A stretch of 64,000 bases of DNA from Paenibacillus hunanensis (lineage in GTDB: Bacteria; Bacillota; Bacilli; Paenibacillales; Paenibacillaceae), in assembly GCF_014645615.1 (NCBI RefSeq), contig NZ_BMMB01000004.1, positions 62,001-126,000 on the forward strand, written 5' to 3'. Below the pieces are notes generated by a model. The model ran no database searches and had not been told where the DNA came from. It was given only the letters and a program-made list of their open reading frames with translations. Made by a program: the position numbers and the translations under genes. Positions 9,611 to 19,787 of this stretch are shown piece after piece; position 1 is the stretch's first letter, and every line of letters begins with the position of its first letter.

Positions 9611-10657
9611 ATGAAACCCTTTATATATGACTTTTCCCTGGAGGATCTTCAGGACTGGGTGAAAGAAAATAATGAGCCTGCATTCCGGGCATCGCAAATT
9701 TTTGACTGGCTGTATGTGAAGCGCGTAACTTCGTTTGAAGAAATGACGAACTTGTCCAAGGGGCTGCGTGCCAAGCTGAACGACCAGTTTTCTTTTGTCA
9801 TGCTTGATGAGATTACCAAGCTGCAATCCAAGGACGGCACGGTGAAATTCCTGTTCGGTCTGCATGATAACCATGCGATTGAGACGGTTATTATGCGTCA
9901 CAACTATGGTAACAGCATCTGTGTGACTACACAGGTCGGTTGCCGTATCGGTTGTACGTTCTGTGCATCCACACTAGGCGGTCTGAAGCGTAACCTGACA
10001 GCTGGTGAGATCGTAGCTCAGGTTGTTCAAGCGCAAAAGATTCTGGACGAAACGAATGAGCGCGTAAGCAGTATCGTTATTATGGGCTCTGGTGAGCCGT
10101 TTGAGAATTATGATGCAACGATGAAATTCCTGCGCATTATGATTCACGAAAAAGGGCTTAACATCGGACAACGCCACATTACCGTATCCACAAGTGGTAT
10201 CGTACCAAGCATCTACAAATTTACTGACGAAAATACACAGATCAATCTGGCGATCTCGATTCACGCACCAAATGACAAGCTGCGTTCCAAGCTGATGCCG
10301 GTTAACCGCCGCTTCCCATTTGATGATGTAATGGAATCTCTGCGTCATTATATGGCGAAAACAGGTCGCCGTATTACATTTGAATACGCATTGATCGGTG
10401 GCGTAAATGATCGTCCTGAGCATGCAGAGGAACTGGCTAACGTGCTGAAGGACATGATGTGTCACGTGAACCTGATTCCGGTCAACTATGTACCGGAGCG
10501 CGATTATGTGCGTACTCCGCGTAAGGATATTTTTGAATTTCAACGTATTCTGGCAGACAAAGGTGTGAACGTAACGATCCGTCGCGAGCAGGGACATGAT
10601 ATCGCTGCTGCCTGCGGACAGTTGCGTGCGAAGCACATGGAGTCGACTGCGAGGTGA
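9611..10657 (+). CDS. rlmN: Radical-SAM 23S rRNA/tRNA adenine-C2 methyltransferase RlmN
   Basis: A 348-aa radical-SAM methyltransferase modifying A2503 of 23S rRNA, and tRNA in some species. The CxxxCxxC cluster motif is CRIGCTFC (about residues 111-119). GSGEPFEN replaces the more common GMGEP(L) SAM-binding motif. The C-terminal AAACGQL carries the methyl-carrier cysteine region. The ATG at 9611 gives the standard start ([14 protein letters not shown]); an upstream GTG at 9599 overlaps the ribosome site. prpC follows after three bases. Confidence 0.94.
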   Translation: MKPFIYDFSLEDLQDWVKENNEPAFRASQIFDWLYVKRVTSFEEMTNLSKGLRAKLNDQFSFVMLDEITKLQSKDGTVKFLFGLHDNHAIETVIMRHNYGNSICVTTQVGCRIGCTFCASTLGGLKRNLTAGEIVAQVVQAQKILDETNERVSSIVIMGSGEPFENYDATMKFLRIMIHEKGLNIGQRHITVSTSGIVPSIYKFTDENTQINLAISIHAPNDKLRSKLMPVNRRFPFDDVMESLRHYMAKTGRRITFEYALIGGVNDRPEHAEELANVLKDMMCHVNLIPVNYVPERDYVRTPRKDIFEFQRILADKGVNVTIRREQGHDIAAACGQLRAKHMESTAR

Positions 10658-10660
10658 TCG

Positions 10661-11437
10661 GTGTTGATTAAAACAGCACAGTTGAGTGATAAGGGACGCG
10701 TCAGACAGGTAAATGAGGATTCCGTATGGGTTGGCAATATACAGGGTGACTATGTACTCGGTATTGTAGCGGACGGCATGGGGGGGCATCGCGCAGGCGA
10801 TACCGCCAGCCGTTTGGCTGTGCAGACGGTCATTTCAGATTTGCAGGGTCTTGAAGCGGGGCTATCGGCAGAAGCGTGCCGTGCCGCGCTGCATGATGCG
10901 ATTTTACATGCGAATGATGTTGTTTTTCATACGGCTCAGATCAGCGATGATTATCATAATATGGGAACGACCGTGGTTGCCGTATTGCTGAGAGGAAGTC
11001 AGGGGATTATCGGTCATATTGGCGATAGTCGTGCCTATCTGATCAGCGAGGAAGGACTGCGTCTGATCACTCAGGATCACAGTCTGGTGAACGAGCTCCT
11101 AAAAACCGGGCAAATTAGCCAGGAGGAGGCGGCTGCTCATCCGCGTCGTAATGTATTGACGCGCGCGCTTGGCACCGATTCTGAGGTGAGCGTAGAGCTG
11201 GATGATATTGAACTGTCTTCAGGCGAAGTATTGCTGCTATGCAGTGATGGACTTAGTAATATGATCACACGCGATCAGATCGAGACAGTAGCGCTGGCTG
11301 GCATTGCGCTGGATGAGCGTGCACGTCATCTGGTTGCACTCGCGCTGGAAGCTGGTGGCGAGGACAATATTACCGTAGCCCTGTTTGAATATGATAAAAC
11401 AGCACAGGGTGCACATAGTGAGGGGTGGACGCCATGA
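10661..11437 (+). CDS. prpC: PP2C-type Ser/Thr protein phosphatase PrpC/Stp
   Basis: A 258-aa PP2C phosphatase that reverses PrkC phosphorylation. Metal-binding and catalytic motifs are intact: NEDSVW, VADGMGGHRAGD, GDSRAYL, LLCSDGLSN and GGEDNITV. GTG 10661 and TTG 10664 are both possible starts after GAGGTG. Its stop overlaps the prkC start (ATGA), the usual phosphatase-kinase arrangement in Firmicutes. Confidence 0.95.
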   Translation: MLIKTAQLSDKGRVRQVNEDSVWVGNIQGDYVLGIVADGMGGHRAGDTASRLAVQTVISDLQGLEAGLSAEACRAALHDAILHANDVVFHTAQISDDYHNMGTTVVAVLLRGSQGIIGHIGDSRAYLISEEGLRLITQDHSLVNELLKTGQISQEEAAAHPRRNVLTRALGTDSEVSVELDDIELSSGEVLLLCSDGLSNMITRDQIETVALAGIALDERARHLVALALEAGGEDNITVALFEYDKTAQGAHSEGWTP

Positions 11438-13647
11438 TTGGACGTATTCTAGGCGGCCGCTATGAAATTATGGAAGAGATCGGCGGAGGCGGTATGGCAC
11501 TTGTATACAAAGCGCTGGATGTACTGCTGAACCGTCATGTCGCCATTAAAGTATTAAGACAGCAGTTTGTGCATGATGAGGAATTCATTCGTCGTTTCCG
11601 CCGTGAAGCGCAGTCCGCAGCTTCGCTGTCCCATCCGAATGTGGTGAGCATCTATGACGTAGGGCAGGAGGACGATGTTCATTTTATCGTGATGGAATAC
11701 GTGAATGGACAGAATCTGAATGAGATCATCAAGGCACGCGCACCGTTGCCAGTCGAAGAAGCGGTTCGCATTGCGACCCAGATCTGTGATGCACTGGAGC
11801 ATGCGCATCATAATCAGATTATTCACCGTGATATTAAGCCGCATAACATCTTGATTGGCTTGAATGGTCGTGTGAAGGTGACTGACTTTGGTATCGCACG
11901 GGCGGTTACATCCACGACGATTACACAGACGGGTTCAGTGGTAGGCTCGGTGCACTATTTTTCACCGGAGCATGCGAAGGGCGTAACGACAGGCGAAAAG
12001 TCTGATCTGTATTCGCTCGGTATTGTGATGTATCAGATGCTAACGGGCAGACTGCCGTTTCAGGGCGAAAGCCCGATCAGCGTTGCGCTCAAGCATTTGC
12101 AGGATGAATTTGAAGATCCGCGCGTGATCAATCCATTGATTCCGCAAAGTGTAGAAAATATCATTCTCAAATCGATGCGCAAAAATCCAGCCGAGCGTTA
12201 TCATTCGGCACAGGATATGCTGCTCGATCTGGATACATGTCTGATGCCAGAACGCAGCACCGAAACGAAGGTATATTTCCCAACTAATGACGATGATGAG
12301 CAGACCAAGGTCGTATCGGCAATCCGTCCGAACTCGATTCCGATACCGCCGCCTGAAAAGGAGGACGTTCGCCATATGGAACGTGACCGCGGAAGAACAA
12401 GCCCTGCCACCAAACCGAAAAGCTTTTGGAAAAAGCCAGCGGTATGGGTATCGATCGTTGTCGTGGTACTCTTGATCATGACAGCCATCGTAATGTACGT
12501 CAGCTCTACACTGGAAACAAAGGATGTTATCGTACCGAGCGTGCTGAATCAAAAGGAACAAAGCGCGGTACAGCAGCTGGAGGCAATGGGTCTTACCGTT
12601 TCGGATAAGATTAATTATGAATATCAGGAAGGTAAAGAAGCGGGAATTGTTTTCGCTCAGGACCCTGAACCGAATTCGACGGTCAAGTCAGGCGCACAGG
12701 TTACACTCAGCGTGACGGTAGACAAGGACCCGATCAAAATGCCGGACTTCAAGGATGGACAGACGACGTACGAGGATGCCCGCAAGCAGCTACTCGCGCT
12801 TGGATTCAAGGATAATCAGATTACCCGTGAAGACCAAACAAGCGACAGTGTAGATAGCGGCATCGTGCTTGATCAGAATCCAGGTGCAAATGAGGATGTG
12901 AAGCCAGAGACGCAGGCAGTCACACTCGTTGTGAGTAAGGGCGTATCCACGGCAACCGTACCGGATTTGACCAATTCCGGACAATCCTCAGCACAATCGA
13001 AATTATCCAGTGCAGGCTTTTCAATGGGTAATGTACAGCAGGAATCAAGCTATACGGTAGAAGCAGGCAAGGTTACACGTCAAAATCCACAGGCTGGCTC
13101 TTCTGCAACTAAAGGCAGCAAAGTGGATGTGTGGATCAGTAGCGGATATCCACCGGAAGCACTCGACTTTACGTACTCCGTTTCCGTACCACCAAAAACG
13201 GCAGGTCAGTCGAGCAAGATCAATATCATCTATACCGATGCACGTGGCGCAGATCGTAACTGGGGTACCAAAACGATCAATTCTCGCCAATCGCTACAGG
13301 TGAATATGATTCTGGACCCAAGTCAAAATGGTGTGGTCAAAGTATATCGTGATGGTCAGTTCCTGGATACATTTGCGATTAGCTATAATGATGCGAAGCA
13401 GGGAACTGTGCAGGAGGGTATTATCGAGCCAGACAATACAGGTCAGGTAACGCCTCCGCCAGATGGTGGTACAACCTCGCCAACAACACCTCCAGCTGAC
13501 AATGGTGGTACCGATCCAGCTACAGGTAGTACGGGAACAGATAATGGAAATGGCAATGGAAATGGTAGCGATAATCAGGGACCGGGTAATAACAATGGTA
13601 ACGGCAACGGGACATCAGATCCTGCGGCAGGCACCAACGGGCCTTGA
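11434..13647 (+). CDS. prkC: PASTA-domain membrane Ser/Thr kinase PrkC/StkP type
   Basis: A 737-aa kinase. The Hanks-type catalytic domain (about residues 8-270) has a glycine loop (EIGGGGMA), the Lys in VAIKVL, HRDIKPHN near 130 and DFG near 150. A single transmembrane helix lies at about 336-358, followed by three PASTA repeats (starting VIVPSV, IKMPDF, ATVPDL) that bind muropeptides outside the cell. A beta-rich domain and a low-complexity Gly/Asn/Thr/Pro tail (about 620-737) close the protein. The ATG at 11434 overlaps the prpC stop and follows GAGGGGTGG. Confidence 0.96.
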   Translation: MIGRILGGRYEIMEEIGGGGMALVYKALDVLLNRHVAIKVLRQQFVHDEEFIRRFRREAQSAASLSHPNVVSIYDVGQEDDVHFIVMEYVNGQNLNEIIKARAPLPVEEAVRIATQICDALEHAHHNQIIHRDIKPHNILIGLNGRVKVTDFGIARAVTSTTITQTGSVVGSVHYFSPEHAKGVTTGEKSDLYSLGIVMYQMLTGRLPFQGESPISVALKHLQDEFEDPRVINPLIPQSVENIILKSMRKNPAERYHSAQDMLLDLDTCLMPERSTETKVYFPTNDDDEQTKVVSAIRPNSIPIPPPEKEDVRHMERDRGRTSPATKPKSFWKKPAVWVSIVVVVLLIMTAIVMYVSSTLETKDVIVPSVLNQKEQSAVQQLEAMGLTVSDKINYEYQEGKEAGIVFAQDPEPNSTVKSGAQVTLSVTVDKDPIKMPDFKDGQTTYEDARKQLLALGFKDNQITREDQTSDSVDSGIVLDQNPGANEDVKPETQAVTLVVSKGVSTATVPDLTNSGQSSAQSKLSSAGFSMGNVQQESSYTVEAGKVTRQNPQAGSSATKGSKVDVWISSGYPPEALDFTYSVSVPPKTAGQSSKINIIYTDARGADRNWGTKTINSRQSLQVNMILDPSQNGVVKVYRDGQFLDTFAISYNDAKQGTVQEGIIEPDNTGQVTPPPDGGTTSPTTPPADNGGTDPATGSTGTDNGNGNGNGSDNQGPGNNNGNGNGTSDPAAGTNGP

Positions 13648-13797
13648 GTTGTAGCTAGAGCTTGATCTTAACAAGCCTCATTTACAAACAATCATGGGCT
13701 ATTCAAGCCAGCCTTTGTGCGAATGAGTAGGCACAACAACGATAAATAACAGGCTATTGCAACATAGCCAAGCTCAAGAAATGAAAGGACGGATGGC

Positions 13798-14721
13798 ATG
13801 CCTGAAGGCTTAATTGTCAAAGCGCTAAGCGGATATTATTACGTTAAACCGGATACGGAGAGCGGAGATTACGCTCTCTCCGAAACGGGCACCATCCAGT
13901 GCCGCGCCAGAGGCATCTTTAAGAAAAAAGGCATTTCGCCGCTTGTTGGCGATGAGGTCATCTATTCATTGACTGAGAACGGAGAAGGCACCGTTGATGA
14001 AATATTGCCACGGAGGACGGAACTGATCCGTCCTCCTGTGGCGAATATTCGTCAAGCGGTGCTACTCTTTTCCGTCAAGGAACCAGACCTTAGCCTGATT
14101 CTACTGGATAAATTTCTGGTACATATTGAACATGCCGGACTGGAGCCGCTAATCTGCTTTACAAAAATGGATCTGATCGACCCGCAGGATACAGCGACAC
14201 GGAATGAGGTGGAGCAGGCGAAGCAGCTATACGAACGTATCGGCTATCAGGTTATTCTGACCAGTGCGGAAAATGAACTGGGCACGGATCAGATTCGTGA
14301 AGAGCTGAATGGTAAAATTAGCATGTTCGCTGGTCAATCCGGGGTAGGCAAATCGTCGCTACTGAATAAGGTAATTCCAGGTAGCGATCTGAATACAAGT
14401 GAGATCAGTATGCGACTTGGTCGCGGACGTCATACGACACGTCATGTAGAGCTTATCGAGCTTCAAGGCGGCGGGTATGTCGCAGATACGCCAGGTTTCA
14501 GCCAGCTCAATTTTACGCAGCTGGGGGTAGATGATCTCGGTTCGTGCTTCCGCGAGTTTAACGAGTACGCAGACGGCTGCAAATTCCGTGGCTGTACCCA
14601 TCTGCATGAGCCGGGCTGTAAAGTAATCGAAGCACTGGAGACAGGCGAGATTGCCAATACGCGCTACAAGCATTATCAGCAGTTCTATCAGGAAATGAAA
14701 GACGAGAAACGGAGGTACTAA
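13798..14721 (+). CDS. rsgA: Small-ribosomal-subunit biogenesis GTPase RsgA
   Basis: A 307-aa circularly permuted GTPase acting in late 30S assembly. It has an N-terminal OB domain. The G4 motif FTKMD precedes the P-loop GQSGVGKSS (about residue 178) and G3 DTPGF. A C-terminal zinc-binding Cys/His cluster (C, CTHLHEPGC, about 258-278) is present. The start follows GAAAGGACGGA. rpe follows after two bases. Confidence 0.96.
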   Translation: MPEGLIVKALSGYYYVKPDTESGDYALSETGTIQCRARGIFKKKGISPLVGDEVIYSLTENGEGTVDEILPRRTELIRPPVANIRQAVLLFSVKEPDLSLILLDKFLVHIEHAGLEPLICFTKMDLIDPQDTATRNEVEQAKQLYERIGYQVILTSAENELGTDQIREELNGKISMFAGQSGVGKSSLLNKVIPGSDLNTSEISMRLGRGRHTTRHVELIELQGGGYVADTPGFSQLNFTQLGVDDLGSCFREFNEYADGCKFRGCTHLHEPGCKVIEALETGEIANTRYKHYQQFYQEMKDEKRRY

Positions 14722-14723
14722 CC

Positions 14724-15386
14724 ATGCATAATATCAAAATTGCTCCTTCTATTCTGTCCGCAGATTTTGGACATTTACTGGATGAAATAAAAGAAGTGGA
14801 GCGCAGTGGCGCAGACTGGCTGCATGTCGACGTGATGGACGGACATTTTGTGCCGAATATTACTTTTGGCGCACCTGTACTACAAGCAGTATCCTCTCAC
14901 ACCGGATTGTTCATCGATGTCCATCTGATGATCGAAAATCCAGAACAATACGTAGCTGACTTCGTGAAAGCTGGAGCACAGATGATCACCGTTCATGCGG
15001 AAGCTTGTACGCATCTGCATCGTGTGATCCACCTGATCAAGGAGCACGGCGCCAAAGCAGGCGTAGCTCTTAACCCAGCAACCCCAGCCAGCGCGATTCG
15101 CGAGGTGCTGGAAGATATCGATATGGTGCTCGTCATGACCGTTAACCCGGGCTTCGGCGGACAATCCTTCATCCCACGCACCGTACACAAAATTTGCGAA
15201 ATCCGCCAATGGGCAAACGAAATGGGACACACCGCCCTGCACATCGAAGTAGACGGCGGCATCGCTGCCTCCACCGCCCGCCAGGTGGTCGAAGCAGGAG
15301 CCGACGTCCTCGTAGCCGGCAGCGCCGTCTTCGGCGCCCCAGACCGCGCAGCCGCGATTCGTAGTATTCGTGATAGTCTGGTATAA
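14724..15386 (+). CDS. rpe: Ribulose-phosphate 3-epimerase
   Basis: A 220-aa TIM-barrel epimerase interconverting ribulose 5-phosphate and xylulose 5-phosphate. Motifs include APSILSADF, HVDVMDGHFVPNITFG, VMTVNPGFGGQSF and VDGGI. Length is typical. It is closely spaced after rsgA (ribosome site CGGAGG), so the two are cotranscribed. It ends the prpC-prkC-rsgA-rpe series. Confidence 0.97.
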   Translation: MHNIKIAPSILSADFGHLLDEIKEVERSGADWLHVDVMDGHFVPNITFGAPVLQAVSSHTGLFIDVHLMIENPEQYVADFVKAGAQMITVHAEACTHLHRVIHLIKEHGAKAGVALNPATPASAIREVLEDIDMVLVMTVNPGFGGQSFIPRTVHKICEIRQWANEMGHTALHIEVDGGIAASTARQVVEAGADVLVAGSAVFGAPDRAAAIRSIRDSLV

Positions 15387-15475
15387 AGTCAGGTACGAAT
15401 AGGGTGCAGGTCATAAAGCGATTTAGCAAAATAAGCTTAATCATCAAAGTGTAATCTAATATCATAAGACAAAAT

Positions 15476-15516
15476 AAAAGCGTGTCGAAGTTACTCCTAA
15501 CTTTGACACGCTTTTT
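15476..15516 (+). terminator. Terminator after rpe
   Basis: AAAAGCGTGTCGAAGTTA pairs with TAACTTTGACACGCTTTT around CTCC, followed by Ts. It has A and T runs on both sides and could act in both directions. Confidence 0.85.
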
Positions 15517-16050
15517 ACATGTAGATACGTAATTGAAACGATAGCGAAGAAATGAAAAATGATAGCTGTAGAGTAGCGAGCCAATACTACAAATCGAAAG
15601 TTTGCGATGATAAGCGATACGAGATGAGCAGACTTCCAATTTTTTCAGAGTTACAAAAAAATGTACGGCAAGCTTGAAAATGGTACGGATTGAGATTAAA
15701 AGTAGTAAGTAGGGAAATCAAAATGAAATCGACAGAAAAACTAGATAGAGATTCTCAATTATATATGACTTAAAATACATTGATTAAGAGAATATGATTA
15801 ATGTATACTAACATGCTAAAGTGATAAAGTGTTTATGAACAAAAGAGTACACATTGTTGTAACTGAAATTCATAAAATAACGTAGTATTTTACATGGTTA
15901 ACTAACTGGATACAATGAATTCAATCGAAATATCGCGTCAAGGAGAGCTGGTTTGCTGTATAAAATGTTTAGATTACTCGAAGCATTTATAAGTAATAGA
16001 AGTATTTATGAGTAATAAATAAAAAGTACATATGTACAACCCAGCACAGA
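15517..16050. other. AT-rich intergenic stretch, no gene recognised
   Basis: About 530 AT-rich bases between the rpe terminator and the repeat. Only very short open frames occur. I looked for the spoVM peptide gene usually near rpmB in Bacillus and did not find its signature. No RNA motif was recognised. Confidence 0.5.
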
Positions 16051-16171
16051 GCGGAGGCAAGGGAATAAGGGTTAAGGACGACTTTGGAGGGGCGGGAATC
16101 TTCATATACTCCTGATCCAAAAGATTCCCGCGGCTCCACCTGAGTCCGTCCCCTTATCCCTTGCCGGAGCG
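16051..16171 (+). repeat. Long-hairpin dispersed repeat, copy 2
   Basis: Same family as the copies at 2268 and 37366. It contains AAGGACGACTTTGGA at about 16074. The apical stem is GGAGGGGCGGGAATCTT against AAGATTCCCGCGGCTCC; the outer arms are GGCAAGGGAATAAGGG and CCCCTTATCCCTTGCC. Orientation is the same as the other copies. It lies in the gap between rpe and rpmB. Confidence 0.8.
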
Positions 16172-16302
16172 CTTTACCTCACAAGCGCTCACATTTAAGA
16201 TCCTAAAGTTCTTAACGCTCTTTTCCTTAAATCTTATTCTTAATTAATGAGCAAAAGCAAACTTCTAAACCCCAATCATCCAGCAACCTCAAAATCCACA
16301 GC

Positions 16303-16331
16303 AAAAAAGCACCCTCAGCGAGAGTGCTTTC
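16303..16331 (-). terminator. Terminator of rpmB
   Basis: Reading the minus strand, AGCACTCTC and GAGGGTGCT form a stem with a three-base loop followed by six Ts, 16 bases beyond the rpmB stop. Confidence 0.85.
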
Positions 16332-16346
16332 TTCATCGACATATCA

Positions 16347-16535
16347 TTATACGCGAGTAACTTTACCGGATTTCAGAGCACGAGTACTTACATAAACGCG
16401 CTTTGGTTTACCGTCAACGAGGATGCGAACTTTTTGAACGTTCACGCCCCAAGTGCGGCGATTACGGTTGTTTGCGTGAGATACGTGGTTACCGCTACCA
16501 GCAGTTTTACCAGTTACATAACATTTACGAGCCAT
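16347..16535 (-). CDS. rpmB: 50S ribosomal protein bL28
   Basis: A 62-aa L28. It begins [15 protein letters not shown] and ends [16 protein letters not shown] (here [12 protein letters not shown]), nearly the Bacillus form. Only one cysteine remains, so this is the zinc-free type. The ATG at 16535 follows an AGGAGGTGT ribosome site on the minus strand; the longer frame adds only leader. It is transcribed against its neighbours. A plausible promoter on the minus strand is TTGACG with TAGTAT about 18 bases downstream, around 16586-16615. Confidence 0.95.
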   Translation of the reverse strand: MARKCYVTGKTAGSGNHVSHANNRNRRTWGVNVQKVRILVDGKPKRVYVSTRALKSGKVTRV

Positions 16536-16585
16536 AGTTACACCTCCTATTTCCAAAAAAGTGCATGAAAACAACACTCATAACA

Positions 16586-16615
16586 TACTATCATAATCAA
16601 GAAAGCAACGTCAAC
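16586..16615 (-). promoter_or_regulatory. Candidate sigma-A promoter of rpmB
   Basis: Minus-strand TTGACG and TAGTAT are separated by about 18 bases, roughly 50 bases upstream of the rpmB start. Position and -35 quality are reasonable; the -10 is imperfect. Confidence 0.4.
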
Positions 16616-17088
16616 ACTTCTAAATACTTTATTTATTTCTGAACACGGTTATAGTACAATGTAACATAGTTCAGTGTGATATTTTGGCAATAAAGCAAGC
16701 CTATTTGCGGACAAATGTAAAAGCGTTTTATTTCCGGTACATCGGAAGTGAAGGGTATATTTCGCCGCTATTTATGCTTGTTGTGTGGGCGAATGCCTGT
16801 TCTTGGTACTTGGTACGAATACATGGTGCTAAAAAAGGTGGAACGACCCTGATGCGAGTGCGTATTGTATGTCAGAACATTGGGTATTGATATAGAGAGC
16901 ACGGCACGCATGAATGCTGGGGCATCAATCAATACCGGCAAGCTGGATATACATTTACAATTCAAGCTCACGTATAAAATGAAAATAACGACAATAACAG
17001 AATGTTGAATCAGACGCGATCGATAGGCTTAATGCACAGAGCAAGCCGGATCATACGAGTGATGATAGATAAGGAAGGGGATTTTTCA
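16616..17088. other. Intergenic region between divergent rpmB and fakA
   Basis: About 470 bases with no gene supported. In many Firmicutes an Asp23/Gls24-family gene (yloU) lies here before fakA; none is visible. A 68-codon open frame from 16684 has no ribosome site and no family signature, so it is not annotated. The fakA ribosome site AAGGAAGGGG lies at 17071-17080. Confidence 0.45.
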
Positions 17089-18858
17089 TTGAGCAAGCGT
17101 TCTTTAAACGGGGTTGATTTTACCGCGATGGTATTAGCTGGCGCGGAGAAACTGCATAATCATGCCGAGCATGTCAATTCCTTGAATGTATTTCCTGTAC
17201 CGGATGGTGACACAGGAACCAATATGAATTTGACAATGACAGCAGGGGTAGCGGAGCTAAAAGTGAACTCCTCGGCTGTTATTGGACAGGCAGCAACCGT
17301 CTTGTCCAAAGGGTTACTGATGGGAGCGCGCGGTAATTCCGGTGTAATTCTGTCCCAGCTTTTCCGTGGGTTCAGTCGTTCTGCGGCATCGCGTGATGAG
17401 CTGAATGCAGCTCAGTTTGCGGCAGCCTTACAGCAAGGGGTAGAAACAGCTTACAAGGCGGTAGTCAAGCCGGTAGAGGGAACGATTCTGACGGTAGCAC
17501 GTGAAGCAGCCAAGCATGCTGTATATTACGCACGTCGTACGACAGACATTACCGAGTTGATGGGCGAGGTATTGAAGCAAGCACAGGCAACACTGGCACA
17601 AACGCAGGAAATGCTGCCTGTGCTCAAGCAGGTCGGTGTCGTCGATTCTGGCGGTCAGGGACTCGTATATATTTATGAAGGCTTTTACGATTACTTACAG
17701 CATGGTGGATCGTCCACCAGCGATAGTAGCATAGTAGCTTCCGCTTCAACAGGGCAAGCAGCTGCGCCTTCGGTGACCAAGGTGGCGGTTGATGTGCCAT
17801 TATCTGCACAGGCGAAGCTGGAGACAGAAGATATCGAATTCCTGTATGATATGGAATTTTTCATTAATCGTACACTTGGTGCATCTGCTGGTGCGCGTTT
17901 TGATGAAGAAAAGTTCCGCGCTGCGCTGGCTGTAAATGGTGATTCGATTATCGTGATTTCGGATGATGAGATTATTAAAGTCCATGTGCATTCGAGAGCG
18001 CCAGGAGAGGTGCTGAATCTGGCACTGCAATATGGCGAAATTACACAAATCCATATTTTAAATATGCGTGAGCAGCATCGTGATTTGCTATCCGCAGGGC
18101 TCGATATTGCGCCGCCGCCGGAGTTATTTGCCGATATTCCACAGGAGCCGATTAATCCGCAAACGGAAGCTTCCATACCTGCGGAAGAAGTGGCTGCCTA
18201 TGGCATGATCGCTGTTTCATCCGGTGATGGAATTGCTGAGATTTTCCGCAGTCTGGGTGTAGATGTGATTCTGGCTGGTGGGCAGACGATGAATCCGAGC
18301 ACAGAGGATTTTGTGAAAGCAGTGGAAAGTCTGTCTGCGCGTCATATTTATATTTTGCCGAATAACTCCAATATCGTACTGGCAGCACAGCAGGCACGTG
18401 ATCTGCTGGAGGATCAGCGCCAGATTACCGTTATTCCAAGTAAAAGTATTCCACAAGGCATCGCAGCTGCATTCGCATTCCAGGAGGATGAAGATGCGGA
18501 TGTGAATACCGCTAACCTGAATGAGGCGCTAACGCATGTTAAGTCCGGTCAGGTGACGCTGGCTGTACGTGATACAACGATGGATGAGATGTCGATTCGT
18601 CAAGGGCATTATATCGGTATTCATAATTCGAAGATCGTTGCTACAGCGTCCGAACTGGTAGAGACATGCCAGCAGCTGCTCGGCGCAATGGTTGAGGATG
18701 GTCAGGAAGTGATTACGATTCTGACCGGTAGTGAGGCTTCTGAAGAAGAAACCAACCAGCTTGCAGAATGGGTTGAGGCGACTTACCCCGATGCTGAGCT
18801 GGAAATTCACAATGGCGGACAGCCTGTATATCACTATCTGTTCTCTGTTGAATCCTGA
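17089..18858 (+). CDS. fakA: DAK2-domain fatty acid kinase subunit FakA (YloV)
   Basis: A 589-aa FakA/YloV protein, the ATP-binding subunit that phosphorylates fatty acids presented by DegV-type FakB proteins for phospholipid synthesis. The N-terminal DAK2 domain holds NVFPVPDGDTGTNM (about residues 34-47) and GARGNSGVILSQL; VVDSGGQGLVYI marks the domain end. The C-terminal half has FLYDMEFFI and the domain ending HYLFSVE. I chose TTG 17089 because AAGGAAGGGG is nine bases upstream and MSKRSLNG is a normal start. The DegV gene directly downstream supports the role. Confidence 0.93.
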   Translation: MSKRSLNGVDFTAMVLAGAEKLHNHAEHVNSLNVFPVPDGDTGTNMNLTMTAGVAELKVNSSAVIGQAATVLSKGLLMGARGNSGVILSQLFRGFSRSAASRDELNAAQFAAALQQGVETAYKAVVKPVEGTILTVAREAAKHAVYYARRTTDITELMGEVLKQAQATLAQTQEMLPVLKQVGVVDSGGQGLVYIYEGFYDYLQHGGSSTSDSSIVASASTGQAAAPSVTKVAVDVPLSAQAKLETEDIEFLYDMEFFINRTLGASAGARFDEEKFRAALAVNGDSIIVISDDEIIKVHVHSRAPGEVLNLALQYGEITQIHILNMREQHRDLLSAGLDIAPPPELFADIPQEPINPQTEASIPAEEVAAYGMIAVSSGDGIAEIFRSLGVDVILAGGQTMNPSTEDFVKAVESLSARHIYILPNNSNIVLAAQQARDLLEDQRQITVIPSKSIPQGIAAAFAFQEDEDADVNTANLNEALTHVKSGQVTLAVRDTTMDEMSIRQGHYIGIHNSKIVATASELVETCQQLLGAMVEDGQEVITILTGSEASEEETNQLAEWVEATYPDAELEIHNGGQPVYHYLFSVES

Positions 18859-18912
18859 GGTACTGCTGGGGGCGAATGGTAGCCACAGCAGTCGTATAGA
18901 GGAGGAACCGGG

Positions 18913-19773
18913 ATGACCCATCCGATTATTGTAACGGAGAGTACCGCAGATATTCCGGCGGAGCTAATTAAGGAATATAATATTCAGATTATTCCGCTGC
19001 GACTGTTTTTTGGACAGGATTCGTATGCTGATGGTGTGGATATGACGCCAACGACCTTTTATGAGCGACTGGCTACCGTTTCACAGCTACCTACGACATC
19101 TCAGCCGTCACCTGCTGACTATGAGGCGATGTACACACGATTGCTCAATGACTATCCAGATCGAGAGATTGTATCGATCCATCTGTCCTCGGGTCTGAGT
19201 GGCACGTATCAGTCGGCTACGATTGGACGCTCGATGGTAGAGCAGGAGGATCGTATTACCGTGATCGATTCACTGTCTGCATCATATGGATATGGGATGG
19301 CGGTTGTGCATGCGGCACGTCTTGCTCAGGCAGGCGCATCCGTAGCTGAGATACAGGCAGGTGTGAAGCATATCCTGTCCCAGCGTGAGCTTTATTTTCT
19401 AGTAGATGATCTGGAGTATTTGCGTAAAGGTGGACGGATCGGGCGTGCATCGGCTGCGCTGGGTACGCTGCTGAATGTGAAGCCGATCCTATCGATTGAT
19501 GAACAGGGTGTTATTTATCCGGTTGAAAAAATACGCGGACAGAAAAAGGCAATGGCGCGCATCGTAGAGATGATGCGTCAGAAGCTAACAGCACGCAAAA
19601 TCCATCTGGCGCTGGGACATACGGCTAATCGTGAATCGTGCGAACCGATGCTACAGATGCTGCGTGAGCATTATGAGATCGTGGACGTGGTCTATTCGGA
19701 GATCGGTCCCGTGATCGGTACGCATACGGGCGCAGGTACGATTGCCGTATATGCTTGGCCGGATGAGGAATAG
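18913..19773 (+). CDS. DegV family fatty-acid-binding protein (FakB-like)
   Basis: A 286-aa DegV protein, which binds a fatty acid and presents it to FakA. The N-terminal IIVTESTADIP carries the conserved Ser/Thr contact, followed by TSQPSPADY, IHLSSGLSGTYQSA, the DDLEYLRKGGRIG stretch and the late HTGAGTIAVY. Length is typical. It starts after GAGGAGGAACCGGG. Placement after fakA fits a kinase-carrier operon. Confidence 0.93.
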   Translation: MTHPIIVTESTADIPAELIKEYNIQIIPLRLFFGQDSYADGVDMTPTTFYERLATVSQLPTTSQPSPADYEAMYTRLLNDYPDREIVSIHLSSGLSGTYQSATIGRSMVEQEDRITVIDSLSASYGYGMAVVHAARLAQAGASVAEIQAGVKHILSQRELYFLVDDLEYLRKGGRIGRASAALGTLLNVKPILSIDEQGVIYPVEKIRGQKKAMARIVEMMRQKLTARKIHLALGHTANRESCEPMLQMLREHYEIVDVVYSEIGPVIGTHTGAGTIAVYAWPDEE

Positions 19774-19787
19774 ATGAGGGATGAACA

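Noticed and set aside
16716..16735. TGTAAAAGCGTTTTAT, considered as a CcpA cre site
   Set aside because: The central CG spacing does not fit the cre consensus, and it could be chance in AT-rich DNA.
16684..16890. A 68-codon open frame between rpmB and fakA, considered as the missing Asp23-type gene
   Set aside because: It has no ribosome site and no Asp23/Gls24 pattern.
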